NCBI RefSeq assembly: GCF_036711975.1
Contig: NC_091973.1
Location: 20,708,001-20,772,000, forward strand
Source of the DNA: Onthophagus taurus
Lineage: Eukaryota > Arthropoda > Insecta > Coleoptera > Scarabaeidae
Direction of reading: 5' to 3'
Length of the DNA: 64,000 nt
Numbering within the stretch: the stretch's first letter is position 1; each line of letters starts with the position of its first letter. A program made the translations under genes and the position numbers. The notes under the pieces are model-generated. The model did no database searches. It was not told where the DNA came from and saw only the letters and a program-made list of their open reading frames with translations. Positions 22,214 to 33,216 of the stretch are shown here, piece by piece.

Positions 22214-23209
22214 CTAAAGCTTCGACAAGTCTTCGGCCGATTTAATAATCATGACCCTCGATTTATCGTCGCGACGAACGTGTATTACGCAATTTTTCAA
22301 CCAGCAAAACTTGTACTCCTTCAAGCGGCATGCCTCTTTACTCCTTTTAAATAATTCAGCGCTAGCAGGGGTCAGATGTTCGTTAATAAACAGCTTGTCG
22401 CTTATATTGGGAATACAGAGGCCAGGGAAGGTAGCATTGTTATTCTTCCGATACATCTTAGAGGCCGAAAGAAACTGATTTCGCAAGTTCCTAGACACAA
22501 ACTTTACAACAATATTTCTCCTTCCACCGCCAATCCCATGTGCACCGTCTTCTCCAGAGGGAGAACGAGAAGGAAGTCGATGAACCGCGTCAACATCAGA
22601 TCCACCAACCGGGCAACCAATGACCGCTCCAATATCAGAAATGACCGCACCCAAATTTTCATTTCTTTCCTCCGGAATGCCGGACAAGATAAGATTACTC
22701 AACCTGGAGTACTGTTCCAAATGCTGCACACGTGAGGACAAGTCGGCAACAGTCCCTCTCAACTGGACATTCTCCGCAGCGACACCTTCCACTCGTTTAA
22801 CTCTATCATTAAAACCCTTAAGGGTTTTCTCAAAGTCACTTATTTTATCCCCAAAAAAGGTAATTGACTTCAACAGATCATCGTATTTGGAGTTCATGAC
22901 CTTAATATCCGCTTGGATAGACTGTAAAATGCGATGCAAATCAATCACAGAAGGAGTCGAAGAAGAGGTCGCAGAGTCATCCTCAATAACCACCGAACTA
23001 TCATTAGCGCCCCTACAGCTGGGACACTTCCAAAATACTCCCTCGGTTTTATATTGAGATAAGTTCGATTTAGCAATCTTGACGCAAACCGCATGATAAG
23101 AACCTCCGCACTCTCCGGAGCACTCCAAACCAGGTTGTTTCGTAGTAATACGCGCGCCGCAAGAGCGGCATTCACGAGACATTACGCTCTGAATTAAGCC
23201 TGAGAGCAA
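22214..23209 (-). CDS. LINE ORF1 protein with PHD-type finger and coiled coil
   Basis: 331 residues, intact. A PHD-like zinc finger at about residues 11-65 (CRSCGARI, CSGECGGSYHAVCV, FWKCPSC) is followed by an acidic linker and a coiled coil at about 85-165. A C-terminal RNA-binding region is reminiscent of L1-ORF1-like folds (LILSGIPE, then DVDAVHRLP and IVVKFVSRNLRNQFL). This layout is common in CR1-group LINEs. The protein should bind the element RNA as a nucleic-acid chaperone. It precedes ORF2 by 44 bases. Confidence 0.85.
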   Translation of the reverse strand: MLSGLIQSVMSRECRSCGARITTKQPGLECSGECGGSYHAVCVKIAKSNLSQYKTEGVFWKCPSCRGANDSSVVIEDDSATSSSTPSVIDLHRILQSIQADIKVMNSKYDDLLKSITFFGDKISDFEKTLKGFNDRVKRVEGVAAENVQLRGTVADLSSRVQHLEQYSRLSNLILSGIPEERNENLGAVISDIGAVIGCPVGGSDVDAVHRLPSRSPSGEDGAHGIGGGRRNIVVKFVSRNLRNQFLSASKMYRKNNNATFPGLCIPNISDKLFINEHLTPASAELFKRSKEACRLKEYKFCWLKNCVIHVRRDDKSRVMIIKSAEDLSKL

Positions 23210-23454
23210 GTACGGCGAGGCGCAAAAAACTGGTCACGAAGAAACTCGCGTCGGAACAGAAAGATAGATCTTTTTAAAATGAAAGTACCTTAATACTGAT
23301 GAATAACGAATTAAACCCGTTAATCAGCACACTCACTAGCACCGTGTAAGTCAAAAAACCAAAATTAAAAGTACCAAAAAATACCGAAAAATTACCCAAT
23401 CGGGATTTGACAGTAAAAGCACGTGTAGTCAGCACTGATTCATACATTAATTAA

Positions 23455-23581
23455 TTATTAATTAATTGGTATCTATGATATATTTCTTATCTGTAATATA
23501 GTTATAGAGGTTTATTTACACAAGTGTTCGTCATTCTATATTATTTATAGAGCTATATTTACTTACGTGTTTGTACTGTCA
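23455..23581 (+). repeat. 127-bp direct repeat, right copy
   Basis: Gap-free counterpart of 12351-12477 with about nine differences. It begins where the minus-strand LINE 5' end is expected. It could be a very long target-site duplication or an independent 3' fragment of the Jockey-like LINE. Confidence 0.85.
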
Positions 23582-23757
23582 CCCTTTTAAAGATTATTAT
23601 TTACTTACATATTTTGAGCCAGCAAACGAGTGATATTTTTCTTCTATATCAAATAGAGTTGCGTAACCGAATGATTTATTGGGAATAAGTGGGAATGGTC
23701 TTAATAACCACAGAAGTTGGACCTAAAAAAAAAATAACATTAATGATAAGCAAAACA
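23582..23757. other. Nothing recognised
   Basis: Short AT-rich spacer between the direct repeat and a Penelope remnant, with no motif I can name. Confidence 0.4.
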
Positions 23758-24313
23758 AAATGTACAAATTCCACTCGATTCGTAAAGACCTCAAACTCCT
23801 AAAACAAAAAATCAATGATAACGAAATTATTGTCACAATGGGTGATAAAAACGGAGGGTATGTAATAATGAACAAAAATACCTACAAAGATAAAACTAAA
23901 GATTTTTTTAAAGAGAATAACATTACCACTATAACTAAAAACCCCACTAACATCTTTAACAATAGATTGAAAAAATGCATCAAAGACCATCAAAACATAT
24001 ACAACTCCATAGTCTAATGAATAGCCTAATTAAATTACACAAAGAAGATAAAAGTATCAGACCCATCATTGCTAACTGCTATACACCCTCTAGTAAAATA
24101 GCCAAAACAATACAAAGTTTTCTATACAAAACATTTCAAAATCAATTTTCATACAACATAAAAAATTCATCACAACTTATCGAAAAGCTAAAAAAGATAC
24201 ATATCACTGATAAACACAGACTAATCTCACCAGACATAAAAAACTTCAACATACCCATAAATACTTCACTTCAAATCATCAAACAACACTTAATAATAAC
24301 CTTCACATTGTAA
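23758..24313 (+). pseudogene. Penelope-like reverse transcriptase fragment
   Basis: The first frame (23760-24017) carries VTMGDKNGGYVIMNKNTY, the N-terminal motif of Penelope-like reverse transcriptases (usually ADKGN..VIM). The second frame, from about 23975, carries LHKEDKSIRPIIANCYTPSSK, the conserved K-P-x-x-RPI region. It ends at SPDIKNFNIPINT, the S-x-D-V..LYTNIP-like site, where the catalytic block begins. The fragment is truncated and frameshifted. An N-terminal piece of the same class of element occurs at 62566. Confidence 0.75.
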
Positions 24314-25190
24314 ATAGAGTCTACTTTATTAATTACGTTTGATGGCAAATTTGCACTTTTTCCAAACACTAATTCATGTGGAGTGTAACATGTCTCTGTA
24401 ACATGTTATTGCTAAAGGCTGTACATTTGGTTTAGAGTACTTAAACCTTCGGCAATGTTCACATTTCCTTACAAACAATTCAACATCCTTCCTTAATCCT
24501 GACCAAAAATAGTATTTCTTTATGTTGGAAGCATATGAAAATCATTCAAAATTAACTGTCTCGTCTCCAGATCATCAATACTTGAACATCACTTAATAAT
24601 TGAAATTCTTAGGCCATCTTTTAGTAAATTCTTGTTTGCTTTCAATTCTCTTAATAATAATGCACATTTTTCACCATTCATTATAAATAATTCTTCAATA
24701 TTCAATTTTCTACATATGTTAAATCCAGGATCCCATTTTATATGTAGAACTTCTTTGTTTTATCATATATAACATTATCTTCTTAATTCTTTTTTTTTTC
24801 CTTAAGGCCTCAAACTCTGTTAAAAGATTATTTAATGGCATATTTCGGGTTTTTAATCAATTCTACCACACCAGGGTGATCAAACCTTTAGTGGTGTATT
24901 GTATCAAATTCCTTGGTGTCATTTTTTCGTTTTGTCTTGGTGATTGAGGTAGTCGGTACGACTTAAAGTAAATAAATTTTGTTGATGTTTGTAAATGAAT
25001 TTCTTCTTTGTAAACATTTGTGACCGTGAGCGTGTCGAATTCCAAATGAAACACATCAGCATATTTTTCAAGAACTGTTTGTAGTTTTTTTCTGTTAATA
25101 TTTTTTTTCGATCTGCATCCAGTAAGGAATTGTGTAGTTTGATTATGTTGTTGGTGATGATGATAGCAGTGCAGGGCTTAATCATGGCTT
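24305..25190 (-). pseudogene. Gypsy retrotransposon remnant
   Basis: On the minus strand, 25150-24900 reads in alternating frames TLTVTNVYKEEIHLQ then KSYRLPQSPRQ, the gypsy linker just before the reverse transcriptase. Further left come an integrase zinc segment (VRKCEHCRRFKYSKPN, about 24490-24430) and YTPHELVFGKSANLPSN (about 24390-24340), the integrase C-terminal part. The reverse transcriptase core is largely deleted and frames are broken throughout. Confidence 0.65.
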
Positions 25191-25430
25191 ACTGGCATTC
25201 TTCGTGTTTTCTTCTTTATATTTCTTTTCTTCTTCATATTTCTTTTTCTTCTCTATGTTTCTTTTTCTTCTGTCATTTTAACGTAGCACAGCAAACCTTG
25301 TCATGTTTATTGTACTAACCTTATTAAATAGCCTTATTACTCCTAACCTACTTAACCCTTAATCGCCGTAGTGCGGTCTGTGACCCTCGCACATCTTAGT
25401 TTCTACGTAACATACCCACACTTAATTATT
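25190..25430. other. Pyrimidine-rich low-complexity spacer
   Basis: Runs of TTCTTT on the + strand at about 25200-25280 followed by unremarkable sequence up to the Harbinger end. No gene seen. Confidence 0.4.
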
Positions 25431-25890
25431 AGCTCTGTTTTGGTTCACTTTTTCGGTGTCGATTCCGGATGGTTCCGGACGGTTACGAACGGTTCTGAAC
25501 CGTTTTGCGGTCAGATATCGAATTAGCAACAGATTTCTTAACTTAAATTTGAGCGTAACACAACGTGAGTGGATGTAGTTAGTAAAACATCGCAATTTTT
25601 AAACAAGTTTATTCAATTCTTTTCCTATTATTTTTCGATTTTATTTTTAAATATAACAAATACACTTATTCTATAATGAGTTGCGAAAGTGAAAAAGGTG
25701 AGGGTGCAACGTTTTAATTAAAAAATCTTAATTAATAAAATATACCTTTCAGATTTTTTTTTAAATGTACACAATACAAGGGAGCTCATAAAACTATATG
25801 GGCTTTATAGAAGTAAAGTTAGTACAAGTTCAAATTTAAAGAATATTAACCAAATGTGGGTTATTGCAAATGAACTTAGCACAAATGGTA

Positions 25891-28800
25891 GGGTCATTTC
25901 GCCTGTTCGCGTCCATCGCCCAATTCGCGTCCATTTTACGGATCTCCCTTTAAAAATCCTCGAATACAAGTAGACTAAAACACCAGTCAAACGAAAAGTC
26001 ACTACCCCTAATACCTCAATGTATAAGAGGGGCGCACACATGGACAAAAGGTCCGTGCGGCAAAGCAATCCCGTTTAGAAGAAATAGTTAGTCTCGGCTG
26101 TTCGTCAAGGGAGTGCGTACGTGCCAGATGTTTAGATAAAAAACAGTGTGCAGCGGCGCGTTCGAAGGTAAGTTTTTTATTGTTTTATGTGAATTTAAGG
26201 ATACATAACTGTTTCTAGACTTTTATAATGAAAAAAGGAATAATATTAACAATGAATTTGCTTATGTTTTTTATGTTTAACGAATAAAATAAGGTGGACG
26301 CGAATTACTCCATCGAATTTACAAAACTTCCACTTTGCGTCCGCAATGGACGTAAACTATTCCAACAGTGGATAATAATAAACCAAATTGCGTCCACTAT
26401 TTTCGTTAAATACAATTGACTTGCTTGTAAAAATAATTTAAAATGTATTGATTATTATTATTGTACATTTTTTATTAAGATTACATGTGTATAATTCTAT
26501 TTTTAAATGAAATGAGTAATTCCTTTCATTCTTATTTTTTTTTTCCTATTTAAGATGAGTTCGTCGGAGACAAGACAGAAAAAGGAAAAGAGAAAATACA
26601 CAGAAGACGATTTAAAGAAAGCGATAAATGAAATTCGAGAGACGAATAAACCGATTAGACAAGTATGCAAAAAATATGGTATTCCCAAGACCACAATGTT
26701 GGACAAAATCAGTGGGCGCCGACCAGATGGAGTAAAGAAACCGGGACCAGAACCAGCGCTAGGAGTAGATGGTGAAAAAAAAGTTGTTGAATGGCTTCTT
26801 AACATTTCCAAATGTGGATTTCCCGTGAAAAAGCAGGAATTGTTGGATACTATTCAGAAAATAATTCGAGAAGGGGAGTTGAAAAATAATTTCAAAGATG
26901 ATCGCCCAGGTCAAAAGTGGTTTGAAAAATTTTTGGCCAGGAATAAAGAAATTTCACTTAAAAATGCGGAGGGTATTAATAAAGCTAGAGCCCAAGTCAC
27001 AGAAGAATCAATCAGATTGTGGTTTAGAGAATTAGAGGAATATTTGGGCAGTATACACCAAAAAGATATTTTGAGTGACCCGAAAAGAATTTTTAATGGG
27101 GACGAAAGTGGTTTTGATCTCTGTCCAAAGACAGGAAAAGTTTTAGGTCCAAGAGGGTTCAAAAACTTATACCAAATAAAGCGGTAACGAAAAAGAAAAC
27201 ATAACGGTATTATTAACATTTAATGCGAATGGAGATATGTGTCCACCATGCATCGTGTTTCCATACATTAGACCACCAAGAGCTGTAGTAAATAGTATGC
27301 CTCAAGAATGGTGCTTAGGCAGATCGGAGACAGGTTGGATGAAAGGAGATATATTCTTTGAATACATCACCAACGAGTTTCACAACTGGGTAGTGGAAAA
27401 TAACATAAAAAAACCAGTGCTTTTGCTAGTAGATGGGCATAAATCGCATATGTCCTTAATTTTAAACAAGATGTGTGAACAAATGGAAATTACTTTGTAT
27501 GCCCTTCCGCCCAACACCACCCATATTTTACAGCCAGCTGACGTTAGCGTATTTGCACCTGTAAAAACATATTGGAAATCTACAGTCCGCGAATTCCTAT
27601 CAAAACCAGAAAATTTCAATTCTGCCGTCACAAAAACAAGCTTTTGTAAATTGTTAAGTGATGCATTGAAACATCCTAACATACCCAATAACATAAAAAA
27701 TGGGTTTAAGCGATGTGGTCTGTACCCATTCGATGCCAATAGTCCAGATTACACTAAATGTGTAAGAAACACTTTGGAAAATGTTCAGGCCGTTAATCAA
27801 CAGTCACAAGATAATGTTACCCACTCGGACATTAAAAGATTTAAAAAAGTTTTGAAACACCTGAAGCCGACACTAAAAGAAAAAAATATTGACATTCGAA
27901 CTATAACGAAAGCAGTCAATAGGTTGAAAAAATCTCTCCCTGCAGAAGTAGGATTTGCAGAGATTTCTATCGAAACAGAATCTGAGAAGTCACATATGGA
28001 ACTTTCAATAGAAAAAAATAGGAATATTTTAAATCCTATTGATCGCGAATTGGTTCCCACTAAAGAGACCACCATTTCTTCATTTCACGAAGACGCTGAA
28101 AACAAAAGTGATGAAGCTAACTCCGATCCTACTGTACGGGTTCAATCAGTATCAGCCGAAATACATTCTGCACCAAAACAATTTATCGAACCTTGCACAT
28201 CAAACATAACCACCAGCAATAGAACTCTAGCATCTTCTAAGATTGACTGCGATGAAATCACAGTATATCCAGATGAATATTCAACTCTTGACACCAACAA
28301 AAACGATTCGTTCCCTGACTTGTCCCTTTCGACGTTACATCTTTCTGGAAGTTACCTCGACGTCGGCTCTACGGTGTCCTTAGACGACATTCTAATTCTA
28401 CCATTACAAGATATTACATCAACTCACACCATATTAAGTGTTGAAAAAAAAACTACCATCAAGGAACTAACTCCAGAACTGCCTCTGACTTCATCAACAG
28501 CATCAACTGTATCGCTACCATCCTTTTTAAATACAGACTCTCTAGTACAGCCAGCTTCAGCAGGAACGCAAAAGAAAACCTCTGATCCATTTAAACACCA
28601 CCTGATGCTACCTAAAATTTCTAACAAAGCACGGAAAGAGAATCAAAGAACTTCAGCAGCCATATCTTCTGCTGCATGGAGAAAGTATTATGAAGATAAA
28701 GAGCAAATCAAGAGCGAAAAGCAGGAAGCAATACGAAAAAGAAAGTTAGAACGAATAGAGAAACAAGAACAGAAAAAGACTTTAAAACGCTCTGAAACGA

Positions 28801-29754
28801 TTCGTAAAACTGCTCCAAAATGAAAAAGTAAGATACATCCTATTCAAGAAGTCACACAGGAAACGGTAAGTGAAGAATTTGATAAGGAAAATTTACCAGT
28901 CGTGGAGCGAGTGAAATGTTCTGAATGTGACGATATACTAATTTCAGATGTAGAAGACGATGATGAGAAAAACATAGGCTGTGACAAGTGTATTAGATGG
29001 TATCATCTGAAATGCACGCGATTTGTAGGATTAAGTTATTTAGAGGCCAAAGATAAGTCTTTTGAATGTGACCTGTGCAATTCATTGAAATTCTAAGGCT
29101 ATAATAATCATACCTTGTCTCATAATTTTTTGATTCTACAATTCTTCTAGTTGTATGATTAGACAAAATTTTTGTAGTTTTGTTGCAATATAACCAAAAA
29201 CTTAGTATTAATCAAGGCTGATTTTTAGCAATAATAATGTGATACCTATTAGGGTAAAATTAACAGAACTGACTACTGTTTATTTTTAAAGGTGCAATCA
29301 TTATTTACCTACCTGCTTACCTAATTTTAAGTTCAATCAATGTTGAAAAGAATTGTGTTTATTTTTTTAAAGTGTTGTTTAATAATAATAATGTTGATTT
29401 TGAATATTAATATTCTTAAATAAAGAAATTGTTTTAAAATACAATCTTTCTTTACAAATTCTTAAAAATATCATCCCTATATTCCTTTTCTAAGCTGGTG
29501 GACGCTAAATGGTCCACGGGTGGACGTAATTTGGATTTTGTGGACGCAAAGTGGGTAAAACGCCTAATTCTGAAGTTTATCTATTTAAAAAAAAACACAA
29601 GATGTTTCGAACAAAACTGAAAGTTATTCTTAAAATAGACTATATAATGAACACATTACATACATTCTTCATAGAAATTAGTGCTGGGATATTTTTATTA
29701 TCGCCGTCAAACTTGCCAACTGCACTAAATGAACCCGAACAGGCGAAATGACCC
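25891..29754 (+). mobile_element. Pogo-like (Tc1/mariner superfamily) transposon
   Basis: Perfect 19-bp terminal inverted repeats GGGTCATTTCGCCTGTTCG lie at 25891 and, inverted, at 29736-29754. They are flanked by TA on both sides (25889-25890, 29755-29756). The subterminal regions are full of GCGTCCA/TGGACGC words, at least five on the left (about 25908-26395) and several on the right (about 29498-29550). It encodes one transposase of the pogo/jerky type. The insertion splits the Harbinger Myb-like gene. Confidence 0.95.
26555..29093 (+). pseudogene. Pogo-like transposase with C-terminal PHD finger, two lesions
   Basis: The N-terminal psq-type helix-turn-helix (KYTEDDLKKAINEIRETNK, IRQVCKKYGIPKTTM) is followed by a CENP-B-type DNA-binding segment (GQKWFEKFLARN). 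The DDE core has GDESGF near 27100, LLVDGHKSH near 27430 and LQPADVSVFAPVK near 27535, so all three acidic residues are present. A one-base deletion near 27182 shifts the frame between the first and second Asp. After a long Ser/Thr-rich and then basic region, a TGA at 28821-28823 interrupts the frame. The same frame then runs on to 29093 and encodes a Cys4-His-Cys3-type finger (KCSECDDIL, IGCDKCIRWYHLKC, FECDLC). The DDE part cuts and joins DNA; the finger may read chromatin. Confidence 0.85.
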
Positions 29755-30309
29755 TATAACTATTACAGACGTAAAATGTCAGAATCGGTGGAAAGTTTTA
29801 GAAAGGAATTACAAAAAATTAGTTGATAATGATCTCAAAACTGGTAAGGGGCGTAAAATTTTTGAATTCGAAAATGAAATGAAGACCTAGGAAGGAAGAG
29901 GTCTATCCACCCAAAAGTTTTACTCAGTGCTGTCAATGAGTATCCACTAAATGAAGCCTTTCCCCAATCACATACTGCCCCCCATAGTGAAACCACCTCT
30001 ACCGAGGAATCAAGAATAATAAATATTACACCGTCTACCTCGCAAATAATTCAACACAGTTCCCCAATTGACCCTAATTCAGTAACGTTAAGTATGCCGG
30101 AAACACCAAAACAGAAAAGAAAAGCGAGACCAACAGTTACCTATAGAAAAAGAAATGACATATTATTTGAAATGAAAAATGACTTAAAAGCGTACTATGA
30201 CAAAAAAATTGAGTACATGGCAGCAAAAGAAATATGTAGACAACGAAAATTAGAAATTCTGGAAGAACACTTGACGCTTCAAAGAGAAAAAAATAATAAA
30301 AATTAGTTT

Positions 30310-31560
30310 AAATTTAGTTAGTAGATTTATATTTTAGTGTAAGAGATTCTTCTGTATTTATGTTGTTTTATATATTTTAATATACAATACATTATTTTTC
30401 ATATGTACCAATGTGTATAAATTTTACTTATCTATTATTTATTTACTTATCTATTATTTTAACAATCCCTTCAGTTTTTCCCTTACCATAATTTCGGTTT
30501 TATAAAGATCTAATTGTTTGAATCCATGTTGCAAGTTCAGATAACCAATATGTGAGAAAAGTATTTAAAACACTTGCTTTATTACTTTATTTTCACGGTA
30601 CCGGTTTCGAGTTTAATAAGAATCATCAGCTGAATGTCAAAATTTAAAAAATATACACTAATGAAACAAAAACATTTCCATAAACACTTCACACAATTGC
30701 AAATAATGTATTGAAAACTTGAAATAGACAAGTTTATTATAGAATAAATAAAATAAATAAAGTTTTTGTTTCATTAGTGTATATCTTTTAAATTTTGACA
30801 TTCGGCTGATGATGAGTTCTTATTAAACTCGAAACCGGTACCGTGAAAATAAATTAATAAAACAAGTAAAAAAGTTGTTTTAAATACTTTTCTCACATTT
30901 TATAAATATCCGTTAATAATGGAGAAGGTTTATAACCAACAAACCTTAAAAACATATCCTTTTGTTTGTTACGATTAACTTTTATGACCTGAGCAGGTAC
31001 TTTCATTATTAAGAAAAAAAAAGGATGTCAGGTAACGTTATGTTAAAAGACTTCATGTAAATATAGTACCCACTCTATTTTCTAAAAAAGAAAAAAAAAC
31101 AAATATCACTTTTCAAATTCTAAGTAAAAGGAATGCTAATGAATTTATAGGTAGAGAGGTAGATAGTATTAAAACAAAACCAATAAAGTTAAAATCTTTT
31201 TTTTATTCAACAAGTTTTACGAAAACCTTGGGCCTTAAAGGTTGAACAATAAGGATAAAAAAAAATTGTATTAATACCATGTACAAAAAAATTTTACAAA
31301 AATTTACACAAAATTTTTTCAATCTCCAATATTGTATAAAACTGCAGCTATATAGTTCCTGAAATTTTTTCCGGCGTCGTCTCCTTCATTTTCATCATCA
31401 TCTTCATTGTGCATGATCATATTATCATTTCCATTACCTTCCTCATTGACATCATCTATATTAACGTCATCATCCAAACTTAAATTATAGAGCACAAAAC
31501 AAGCCCGAATAAAATGACATATGGTGTTAATATTTCGTAACTTTAAGTATTATAATTGGC
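30310..31560. other. Harbinger interior without coding content
   Basis: Between the Myb-like gene and the nuclease gene there is no coding sequence. It holds the fold-back repeat 30551-30897 and otherwise AT-rich sequence. Confidence 0.5.
30551..30897. repeat. Fold-back element with hammerhead-like motifs in both arms
   Basis: Arms 30551-30672 and 30762-30897 are inverted copies (tgtgagaaaagtatttaaaac at one end, ctttttgtttcattagtgtat at the loop side) around about 90 bases. The right arm on + has CTGATGA at 30806-30812, a GAGTT/AACTC stem and GAAAC at 30831-30835. The left arm has the same on the minus strand (30629-30604) but lacks four stem bases. It lies between the two Harbinger genes, so it is an insertion or an internal part of that element. 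Confidence 0.7.
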
Positions 31561-31564
31561 GAAA

Positions 31565-32535
31565 TTTCTATTTTACAATATCAAACACATGTTCTATCCT
31601 AATTCGGGATTGACTAAATTTGTAGTTATAATTTTTTTTTGTAGGATTTAAGTGACCATTATCCCTGTATCGTGTCATTATATTTTTTAGGCAAGGATAT
31701 GCACTGTCACCTAATATATAGTAATCCCCACATTTTTCAGCCAAATTGTTGTATAAAGGTGAAGTTCTAAAAACCCTGCTATCATGCACCGATCCAGGAT
31801 AGCCAATAAACACGTCAATAGTCCTTTTAGTACTGTCACATACTACTTGTGCCTAGAATCAAAACATTACTTTCATTCTTTCACACCACCAAATATACAT
31901 TATACTAAAAGAAATTAACTTACTTCAATGGAATAATACTTTTTCCTATTTAAATAAGAATCGGGATCGTCGGATTGCTTATCTATTTTAATGTGAGTAC
32001 CATCAATGCACCGAATAGCACCGAAAAACCCATTTTCTTTGGTGTTTTTCATTTTCACGCTTTTCAGTTTCATTTGGCCATTTTATAACGGATTTATAAT
32101 ATATATGATTTATAACTTAGGAAATAGACAACTTTTTCTATTAATTGATACAGTGTACTAATGCTAATATTAAATCGGTCTGCAACATCATGAAAGCCAG
32201 CTGCTTCATGACCAGCATACAAGCAAAATATTGCAATGCATTTTTGGGCTGGTGTTCTATCGAACCTAGTATCAGATTTCGAATAGTAGTGGCTTGCTTC
32301 ACATTCCGTCGACAATTTTGTACTTAAATGTTTTGAAATCCGAAAATGTTCAAGATATTGTTGGTCCGTATATTGATGGATAATCGTTTCAAAATAATTT
32401 TCGTTTTTTGTACGAGAATATAAAATTTCGTTTAAGCATACTGTAATCCTTTCTTCATCAGAAGAAGATGAAGACGATGATGAAGAAGCAAAAAAATTTC
32501 GGAATCGGACATCTATGGAGTAATTAAAAAAGCTT
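31565..32535 (-). pseudogene. Harbinger-type DDE nuclease, spliced, frameshifted
   Basis: Minus strand. The first exon, about 32535-32094, starts with a Ser run and an acidic segment, then RITVCLNEILYSRTKN and the HTH-containing N-terminal region (PAQKCIAIFCLYAG, ADRFNISISTLY). The next, about 32090-31921, ends at gtaagt and encodes KWPNETEKRE. After a one-base shift it gives GAIRCIDGTHIKID, the first catalytic Asp in the family hallmark. The exon 31852-31568 encodes VCDSTKRTIDVF, YPGSVHDSRVF, the second site YILGDSAYP, and RIRIEHVFDIVK near the end with the third acidic residue. Introns at 31853-31920 and possibly 32091 fit GT-AG. The protein is the transposase nuclease paired with the Myb-like protein. 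The frameshift near 32040 makes this copy inactive. Confidence 0.85.
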
Positions 32536-32883
32536 TATTTATCCGTTTGCTGAATTATCGGATACCTACTTACAATCGAAATATAAAAAAATTATGTTGA
32601 AAAAAATTATTTTTTGAAAAATTGTTTTCACTAAACACTTCCACTTACTGATCTGAAAAGGAGTTCGCACTTTTGCCCCGTTACTGTTTGAACGGTTCGG
32701 AATCGGTTCGAACGATTCGGAACTACCTAAGTACGAACGTTTTTAGAACCAAAACAATGAATTTAGTAGTTCTTAACCAGTTCTACCAGAACCAAAACAC
32801 CTTTTCTATTAATACGCATGCGCAGAATGGTTCAGAACCGTTCGGAACTACAGATTTGCCGAACCAAAACAAAGCTAATTATT

Positions 32884-33216
32884 TTTCCATGCGCATCTAG
32901 TTACCTTATTAGTAGTGCATTAGGAGTGTTCGGATGCTGTTACGCTATTTTAGCTTCTATATTTTTAAGTTATACTCATCAAGCGGTCTCTGTAACTACA
33001 GTGTTAGTACATATCGATGGTCTCAAATCAATACCTTGTAAGTTCGAAAATTGCTATTCTCAAATTTAAACGTTTTCCAATTCATTAGAATTAGAGGCGT
33101 CATCTATTAAATGGTAGCAAGCTTTGAAAAATCCGTTACCGGGGAAATGGCGCGAAAACAATACCACGTAAAATAAAATCGTTAAAAATCAATTCAATAG
33201 CTCGTAAGTCAGCAGT
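32884..33216. other. Nothing recognised
   Basis: Unique-looking spacer between the Harbinger end and the first virus-like gene. No coding signal beyond a short frame with no motif. Confidence 0.4.

Larger units (their letters stand above)
12478..23454 (-). mobile_element. Two-ORF LINE (CR1/Jockey group) carrying a BEL insertion
   Basis: Minus-strand non-LTR retrotransposon. Its 3' end is the (AAAT)n tail seen as TTTA repeats at 12478-12508. The 3' UTR is 12509-12878. ORF2 lies at 12879-12934 plus 19395-22169, ORF1 at 22214-23209, and the 5' UTR extends to about 23454. The BEL element occupies 12935-19394. Without it the LINE is about 4.5 kb and close to full length. Confidence 0.8.
25676..30306 (+). 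pseudogene. Harbinger Myb/SANT-like DNA-binding protein, split by pogo-like element
   Basis: A short first exon (MSCESEK at 25676) is followed by a gtgagg donor. The second exon, from about 25756, encodes RELIKLYGLYRSKV and a MWVIANELSTNG helix up to 25890. The gene is cut by 25891-29754 and continues without loss of frame as TDVKCQNRWKVLERNYKKL, so removing the insert plus one TA restores a Myb/SANT-like domain (tryptophans spaced as in MADF/SANT domains). A one-base shift near 29888 follows. A Ser/Thr-rich linker and a basic coiled C-terminus (KQKRKARPTVTYRKRND, then LTLQREKNN) end at 30306. In Harbinger elements this protein helps recruit the nuclease to the ends and to the nucleus. Confidence 0.8.
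25431..32875. mobile_element. PIF/Harbinger transposon with nested insertions
   Basis: Left end GCTCTGTTTTGGTTC and right end (reverse complement) GCTTTGTTTTGGTTC form 15-bp inverted repeats with one mismatch. Both ends are bordered by TTA on the outside, and the same eight bases TAATTATT occur at 25422-25429 and 32876-32883. Subterminal words such as ggttc and gaaccgttc recur on both sides. The element contains the two genes expected of the family, a Myb-like protein (+) and a nuclease (-), plus a pogo-like element and a fold-back repeat inserted later. Without these it is about 3.2 kb. Confidence 0.85.

Noticed and set aside
22376..23057. Plus-strand frames opposite LINE ORF1
   Set aside because: Shadows of the intact minus-strand ORF1.
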